Translations under genes and position numbers: made by a program
Shown here: positions 31,830-35,338 of the stretch, in pieces
Position numbering within the stretch: the stretch's first letter is position 1
Layout: each line of letters starts with the position of its first letter
NCBI GenBank assembly: GCA_904419105.1
Contig: CAJFQR010000003.1
Location: 1 to 35,338 of the forward strand
Direction of reading: 5' to 3'
DNA length: 35,338 nucleotides
DNA from: Candidatus Avimicrobium faecavium
GTDB lineage: Bacteria; Bacillota; Clostridia; Oscillospirales; Ruminococcaceae
The notes under the pieces: generated by a model
Seen by the model: the letters and a program-made list of their open reading frames with translations, nothing else
What the model was told of the DNA's origin: nothing
Databases searched by the model: none

Positions 31830-32426
31830 TTATTCGTAGTTTCGCAGCACGGCGATGACCTTGCCGAGGATATCCGCCCGGTCTACGATGATCGGGGCCA
31901 TTGTGTGGTTTTCCGGCTGCAGGCGGAAGTGCCCCTCCTCCTTGTAGAAGGTCTTGACGGTGGCCTCCTCCCCGACCAGGGCCACCACGATCTCGCCGTT
32001 TTCCGCCACCGGGGTCTGCCTGGCCACGATGATGTCGCCGTCCAGGATGGCGGCCTCGACCATGCTGTCCCCCTTGACCCGCAGGGCAAACAGCTCCCGG
32101 GGGTCGTGCCGGCCGGCCACAAAGGGCACGCAGCACTCAAAGTTCTGGTCGGCCAGGATCGGCAGGCCGGCGGCCACTGTGCCGATCAGCGGCACCTGCA
32201 CCACCCGGTCGGTATCCGGACGCAGCAGGCGAATGTTGCGGTTGCGCCCGGCATCCACGGCAATGTAGCCCATCTGCTCCAGCTCCTTGATGTACTTATG
32301 GCCGGTGGAGGTGGAGCGGAAGCCCATCGCATCGCAGACCTCCCGCACCGACGGCGGCACCCCGGCGTCCACGCTCCGGGTGATGTAGTCCAGCACCTGC
32401 TTATGCTTTTCGGTAAATTCTTTCAT
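31830..32426 (-). CDS. lexA: SOS repressor LexA
   Basis: Represses DNA-damage genes and cleaves itself when RecA filaments form; 198 residues. A winged helix-turn-helix occupies residues 1-70 (PPSVREVCDAMGFRSTSTGHKYIKELEQMGYI). The self-cleavage site Ala86-Gly87 lies in TVAAGLPI, the catalytic serine is S121 in KGDSMVEA and the catalytic lysine K158 in EATVKTF. All elements needed for autocleavage are present. I use the ATG at 32426 with GGGGTG about 7 nt upstream. Its own promoter carries a LexA box, so it is autoregulated. No recA, dinB or similar gene is in the window. Confidence 0.97.
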   Translation of the reverse strand: MKEFTEKHKQVLDYITRSVDAGVPPSVREVCDAMGFRSTSTGHKYIKELEQMGYIAVDAGRNRNIRLLRPDTDRVVQVPLIGTVAAGLPILADQNFECCVPFVAGRHDPRELFALRVKGDSMVEAAILDGDIIVARQTPVAENGEIVVALVGEEATVKTFYKEEGHFRLQPENHTMAPIIVDRADILGKVIAVLRNYE

Positions 32427-32484
32427 GTCGTCACCCCACATAGGATCGAGCGGCCGAAGCCGCCGGCATCATTTATACAGATAT

Positions 32485-32524
32485 AGTATAACAGATTCCC
32501 GCCGGAATTGCAAACATAAGTTCG
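32485..32524 (-). promoter_or_regulatory. lexA promoter with overlapping LexA (SOS) box
   Basis: The box CGAACTTATGTTTG (32511-32524) matches the Gram-positive CGAAC-N4-GTTYG pattern with one half-site imperfect. It overlaps the -35 TTGCAA (32508-32513); the -10 TATACT is at 32485-32490 and the spacer is 17 bp. Confidence 0.85.
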
Positions 32525-32626
32525 GAAATTTTTTCGTTTTTTCCGCCGATTTTTGGCGTTTTTTTACTTTAATAAAATTTCAAACAATTCGGACAGACTA
32601 TTCACAACATCTCCCTGCCATCGGGG

Positions 32627-32797
32627 TATAATAAGGCTGTACCCGAGAGGTGACCGCAACACCGAGGCCACAGATCGGCGGCGGGAAAGCAGCAAACAGT
32701 CCCGCTGGCCGGGCCGCCGGGTATCGTCAAACCCTCCTCAATTACAATACACCACAAACAGCGAGAAGCGACCGCCGGGATCCGGGGGCCGCTTTTC
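32627..32797 (+). ncRNA. Candidate structured small RNA between lexA and hflX
   Basis: A TATAAT at 32627-32632 (no good -35) precedes a compact fold: outer helix TACCCG (32640-32645) / CGGGTA (32718-32723); hairpin GGTG-7 nt-CACC (32649-32663); and a two-part helix GGCCA (32666-32670) / TGGCC (32706-32710) continuing as GCGGGA (32681-32686) / TCCCGC (32700-32705). The bulge CGGCGG (32676-32681) can pair alternatively with CCGCCG (32714-32719). A terminator-like hairpin AAGCG..CGCTT followed by TT lies at 32766-32797. hflX appears to have its own promoter downstream, so this could be a separate transcript of about 160 nt, or a leader. It matches no RNA family that I recall. Confidence 0.4.
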
Positions 32798-32812
32798 GCG
32801 TGCGGGAAAATG

Positions 32813-32821
32813 TGGTAGAAT
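32813..32821 (+). promoter_or_regulatory. Extended -10 promoter of hflX
   Basis: TGG followed by TAGAAT (32816-32821) is an extended -10, with a weak -35; it lies 42 bp before the ATG. Confidence 0.5.
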
Positions 32822-32862
32822 AGGGGTGGACCCGGCCCTGCCGGGAGAAAGGCGGGAACGCG

Positions 32863-34110
32863 ATGCACGATACGATGGAAAAGGCCCCACGGGCCATCTT
32901 AGTCGGGGTGGACACCGGCGAATACGACGCCGAGCTGAGCCTGGCGGAACTGGAGGAGCTGGCCGCCACCGCCGGTGTGGAGACGGCGGCCACCACCTTA
33001 CAAAAGCGCCCGAAGCCGGACGCCGCCACGGTGGTGGGCTCCGGCCGGCTGCAGGACATCAGGGCCAGCGCCGAGGAGCTGGAGGCCGGGCTGCTGATCT
33101 TCGACTGTGAACTCACCGGCAGCCAGACCCGCAACATCGAGGACGCCACAGGCTGCGCGGTCATCGACCGCACCACGCTGATCCTCGACATCTTTGCCCA
33201 GCGGGCCCGGTCCAGCGAGGGCCGGGTCCAGGTGGAGCTGGCCCAGCTGCGCTACCGGCTGCCCCGGCTCGCCGGTTCCAGCGAGGCCCTCTCCCGGCTC
33301 GGCGGCGGCATCGGCACCCGGGGCCCCGGCGAGACCAAGCTGGAGACCGACCGCCGGCACATCCGCTCCCGGATCCAGAAACTCGAGGAGGAGCTGGAGG
33401 AGCTGGGCCGCCGCCGGCAGCGGCAGCGCGCCCGCCGCAAAAAGGACGGGGTGCCCACGGCGGCCATTGTCGGCTACACCAATGTGGGCAAGTCCACGCT
33501 GCTCAACGCCCTCACCGACGCCGGTGTGCTGGCGGAGGACAAACTCTTCGCCACACTGGACCCGACCGCCCGGGCGCTGCTGCTGCCGGACGGCCGCTCG
33601 GTGATGCTGGTGGACACCGTCGGCCTGGTGCGGCGGCTGCCCCATCAGCTGGTGGAGGCCTTCCGCTCGACGCTGGAGGAGGCCACCGACGCCGATGTAC
33701 TTCTGCTGGTCTGCGACGCCTCCAGTCCGGAGATGGAAGAACAGCTGGAGGTCACCACCCAGCTGCTGGCCGAGCTCGGCGCCGGGGACACCCCGGTGGT
33801 CCGGGTGCTGAACAAATGCGACCTCACCCCCTGGCTTCGGGAGACCGGCCGGGAGGACACGGTGCTGCTCTCCGCCAGGGAGGGCTGGGGCCTGGACCGG
33901 CTGGTGGAGGCAGTCGCCCGGGCGCTGACCCCGACCCAGACCCGGATGACCCTGCTGCTCCCCTACGACAGGGCCGGCCTGCTGGCGGAGGTCCGCCGGG
34001 ACGGCAAGGTGTTCTCCGAGGAGTACCTGCCGGAGGGCATCCGGGCGGACGCCCTGGTGGACGAAAAGGTTGCCCATCTGGTGGCCCGCTACCGCGAGCA
34101 GGCCGAATAG
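32863..34110 (+). CDS. hflX: Ribosome-associated GTPase HflX
   Basis: GTPase that splits stalled or heat-damaged ribosomes; 415 residues. The N-terminal HflX domain includes KPDAATVVGSGRLQDI (51-66), DCELTGSQTRNIED (81-94), the glycine-rich LGGGIGTRGPGETKLETDRR (146-165) and a charged helix. The G domain has G1 GYTNVGKS (204-211), G3 DTVGLV and G4 NKCD, followed by a C-terminal domain. All GTPase motifs are intact. The ATG at 32863 has a purine-rich GGCGGGA upstream; an in-frame ATG at 32875 is a weaker choice. Next to lexA but divergent from it; both act in stress, which may be chance. A strong terminator follows. Confidence 0.96.
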   Translation: MHDTMEKAPRAILVGVDTGEYDAELSLAELEELAATAGVETAATTLQKRPKPDAATVVGSGRLQDIRASAEELEAGLLIFDCELTGSQTRNIEDATGCAVIDRTTLILDIFAQRARSSEGRVQVELAQLRYRLPRLAGSSEALSRLGGGIGTRGPGETKLETDRRHIRSRIQKLEEELEELGRRRQRQRARRKKDGVPTAAIVGYTNVGKSTLLNALTDAGVLAEDKLFATLDPTARALLLPDGRSVMLVDTVGLVRRLPHQLVEAFRSTLEEATDADVLLLVCDASSPEMEEQLEVTTQLLAELGAGDTPVVRVLNKCDLTPWLRETGREDTVLLSAREGWGLDRLVEAVARALTPTQTRMTLLLPYDRAGLLAEVRRDGKVFSEEYLPEGIRADALVDEKVAHLVARYREQAE

Positions 34111-34115
34111 TCCAA

Positions 34116-34147
34116 AAAAAGACGGACCCGGCGGGGCCCGTCTTTTT
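34116..34147. terminator. Terminator after hflX
   Basis: AAAAGACGG-A-CCC-GGCG-GGG-C-CCGTCTTTTT: 8 paired GC-rich positions plus A/T ends. It also lies just past the stop of the convergent small gene. Confidence 0.9.
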
Positions 34148-34155
34148 CGATATAA

Positions 34156-34368
34156 TCAGTAGAGCGGCTGGTCGGTGCGGCGGTCCCCTTCGGCGGCGCG
34201 CACCGACAGTGCCCCCGCTATCACCGCGCCGGCGGCCAACAGTCCCAGCAGGCCCCGGCCCCGCCGGGAGGACAGGGCCGCCCCGATGAGGCACAGCCCC
34301 GCCGACAGGGCGAGCAGCCCCCGGGCGCGGGCATCCAGCGGACAGCGGGCGATACAGCGTGTTCTCAT
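34156..34368 (-). CDS. Small hypothetical membrane protein
   Basis: A 70-residue protein with two hydrophobic stretches (GLLALSAGLCLIGAALS and GLLGLLAAGAVIAGALS) separated by a basic SRRGRG turn, which suggests a helical hairpin with both ends on the same side; the positive turn would be cytoplasmic. I recognise no family. Its ATG overlaps the stop codon of the upstream 34365 gene (ATGA), and AAGGAG lies 10 nt before it, which supports translation. Very GC-rich, so the open frame alone would be weak evidence. Confidence 0.55.
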   Translation of the reverse strand: MRTRCIARCPLDARARGLLALSAGLCLIGAALSSRRGRGLLGLLAAGAVIAGALSVRAAEGDRRTDQPLY

Positions 34369-34922
34369 AGTCGTGAAGCTCCTTTCTCATCGGTCGTACA
34401 GGCGGGAAGCCCTTCGGCTGCCAGCCGGAAGCCGAACAGCTCCCGGAGCCATCCGGGCCAGCCGGCGGCCTCTGCGGACAGCCGCAGGAGGGTGCGCCGG
34501 CCGCAGCGGCGGTCAAACAGGGCGAACATCACCACCAGCGGGTCCGGAGACGCCAGGCTTGCGGCGATGGGCTGGCTGCGATACCGGGCCAGCGCCTCGC
34601 AGAATTCCCCGTCGGTGTGTACCGGCCGCTTTGCCGGCGGAACGGCCTCCAGCCCCTGCCAGAACCCCTCCCAGTACCCGGCGATCCCCGCCTGGGTGGC
34701 CGAGGATTCCTTCTTTCCGGCGGCCAGCAGCCAGCTGTTCACCGTCTCCCAGGAGAAGCGCCGTACCACCTTTCCGTCCAGTGCCAGCGTAAAGATGCGG
34801 CAGCCGTCCATTCCCACATAGGTGGTGCAGCCGTACCGCACCCGCCCCCGCAGGCTCGGGGCCAGCATCTCCTGCTCCAGATAGCGGCGCATCCCGCCCC
34901 AGGAGCCCAGGATCTTGGGCAT
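34365..34922 (-). CDS. Uncharacterised protein (SF0329 family-like)
   Basis: A 185-residue soluble protein of unknown function. The N-terminal half, with RRYLEQEMLAPSLRGRVRYGCTTY, then RIFTLALDGKVVRRFSW, resembles the SF0329 family ('L..FL.P.L.GR..Y..T.Y', then a strand with 'VDG'), but I recall that family only roughly. The rest contains WEGFWQGLEAVPPAKRPVHTDGEFCEALARYRSQPI, in which a DGEF-type block and repeated short helices are visible; no catalytic motif is clear. AGGAGG lies 7 nt before the ATG. It overlaps the next small membrane gene by 4 nt, so the pair is probably co-translated. Confidence 0.65.
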   Translation of the reverse strand: MPKILGSWGGMRRYLEQEMLAPSLRGRVRYGCTTYVGMDGCRIFTLALDGKVVRRFSWETVNSWLLAAGKKESSATQAGIAGYWEGFWQGLEAVPPAKRPVHTDGEFCEALARYRSQPIAASLASPDPLVVMFALFDRRCGRRTLLRLSAEAAGWPGWLRELFGFRLAAEGLPACTTDEKGASRL

Positions 34923-35013
34923 CGGCGTCCCTCCTCATCTATGGCCTTTCTTCCAGCATACCGGATAGATGTGAATTTTTCCCTCTTTTTATAAAAATAA
35001 TTCGCCCAAAGAC

Positions 35014-35041
35014 GAAAAAACGCCCATGCGGGCGTTTTTTT
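35014..35041. terminator. Terminator after the PhnE-type permease gene
   Basis: AAAAAACGCCC-ATGC-GGGCGTTTTTT with a further T; symmetric, 3 bp past the stop codon of the minus-strand gene. Confidence 0.93.
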
Positions 35042-35043
35042 CA

Positions 35044-35338
35044 TCAACCTCTGGCCAGCTTGACCCGGATGCGGGTGGAGATAAACTCCACTGCCAGCAC
35101 CAGGATGATGAGTCCGGCCAGAATGGCGCCGGCCTCGTTCCAGCGGTAGGCGTTCATCGCGAAGATCAGCGGCGCGCCGTAGCCGCCGGCGCCCACCAGG
35201 CCCAGCACGGTGGCGTCCCGCAGATTGATGTCAAAGCGGTAGATCGCCGTTGAGGCAAAACTGGGGATCAGCTGGGGCAGGATGCCGTAGCGCACCTTCT
35301 GGAAGGTGGTGCAGCCGGCGGCCTCCAGCGCCTCGAGG
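35044..35338 (-). CDS. phnE: Phosphonate-type ABC transporter permease PhnE (partial, C-terminal)
   Basis: The last 97 or so residues of an ABC transporter permease; the start lies outside the window. The coupling loop is visible as EALEAAGCTTFQKVRYGILPQL, followed by FDINLRDATVLGLVGAGGYGAPL and a last membrane helix AILAGLIILVLAVEFISTRIRVKLARG. The block 'F-E-x-N-x-R-x-A-x-x-L-G-x-V-G-A-G-G-x-G' (here FDINLRDATVLGLVGAGGYG) is characteristic of PhnE permeases for phosphonate or phosphite uptake. The ligand cannot be told without the binding protein. The gene ends just before a strong terminator, so it is the last gene of its operon. Confidence 0.9.
   Translation of the reverse strand, partial: LEALEAAGCTTFQKVRYGILPQLIPSFASTAIYRFDINLRDATVLGLVGAGGYGAPLIFAMNAYRWNEAGAILAGLIILVLAVEFISTRIRVKLARG

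Noticed and set aside
32640..32723. tRNA or SRP RNA
   Set aside because: No T-loop GTTCRA or CCA end, and the SRP domain IV consensus (GGAAG..AGCAG with asymmetric loop) is not met by GGGAAAGCAGCAAACAG.

Overview
The window looks like chromosome of a GC-rich Gram-positive member of the Clostridia, most likely an Oscillospiraceae-type gut anaerobe. The reasons are the strong AGGAGG-type ribosome binding sites, sigma-A promoters (TTGACA-17-TATAAT), a T-box leader, a Gram-positive type LexA box, the two-subunit PyrK/PyrD dihydroorotate dehydrogenase, a cysteine-rich clostridial HisRS, and a zapA-U32-dut-DUF4321-maf-mreBCD-PBP2 gene order. The genus assignment is inference; there is no rRNA gene here. 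No transposase, prophage, CRISPR array or recognisable defence cluster was seen. Most of the window is core genome.

Layout. 1-258: start of a rubrerythrin gene behind a Fur/PerR-like operator. 451-1623: a METTL25/GSTCD-like methyltransferase. 1755-5260: hisS-aspS operon on the minus strand behind a histidine-type T-box. 5298-10704: mreB-mreC-mreD-PBP2 cell-shape genes, followed by mgsA. 10877-14728: zapA-U32 peptidase-dut-DUF4321-maf, all minus. 14940-16877: a lipoprotein, then a flavin reductase overlapping an acyltransferase-like membrane protein. 17061-17731: queT with a preQ1-riboswitch-like leader. 17880-20002: pyrK-pyrD-ruvX. 20243-21842: two lipoproteins. 21930-25918: GNAT, a polar amino acid ABC transporter (ATPase, permease, binding protein) and an MBL-fold hydrolase; 26113-27003: an AraC-type regulator. 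27606-28706: a secreted surface-type protein of lower GC. 29170-31556: typA and a YcxB-like protein. 31830-32426: lexA. 32863-34110: hflX. 34156-34922: two overlapping uncharacterised genes. 35044-end: end of a PhnE-type permease.

The most notable signals are regulatory. The secreted-protein gene at 28706 has a consensus sigma-A promoter whose spacer contains an uninterrupted run of nine G (on the coding strand) and is 16 bp long. Slippage there would change the -35/-10 distance, so it is a strong candidate for on/off or graded phase variation of a surface protein. Its stop codon lies inside the first of several closely spaced hairpins with different stems but similar GC-closed loops, and a good terminator appears only about 400 nt downstream. 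A strong plus-strand promoter at 29060-29088, preceded by a 22-bp-spaced direct repeat, points at no gene. A folded intergenic segment between lexA and hflX (about 32640-32797) has its own -10 and a terminator-like hairpin and may be a small RNA.

How it works together: translation (HisRS, AspRS, TypA, HflX, queuosine precursor uptake), cell shape and division (MreBCD, PBP2, ZapA, Maf), pyrimidine synthesis and nucleotide hygiene (PyrK, PyrD, Dut), and stress responses (rubrerythrin, LexA). All functional calls come from reading motifs and family resemblance by eye; no database search was run.
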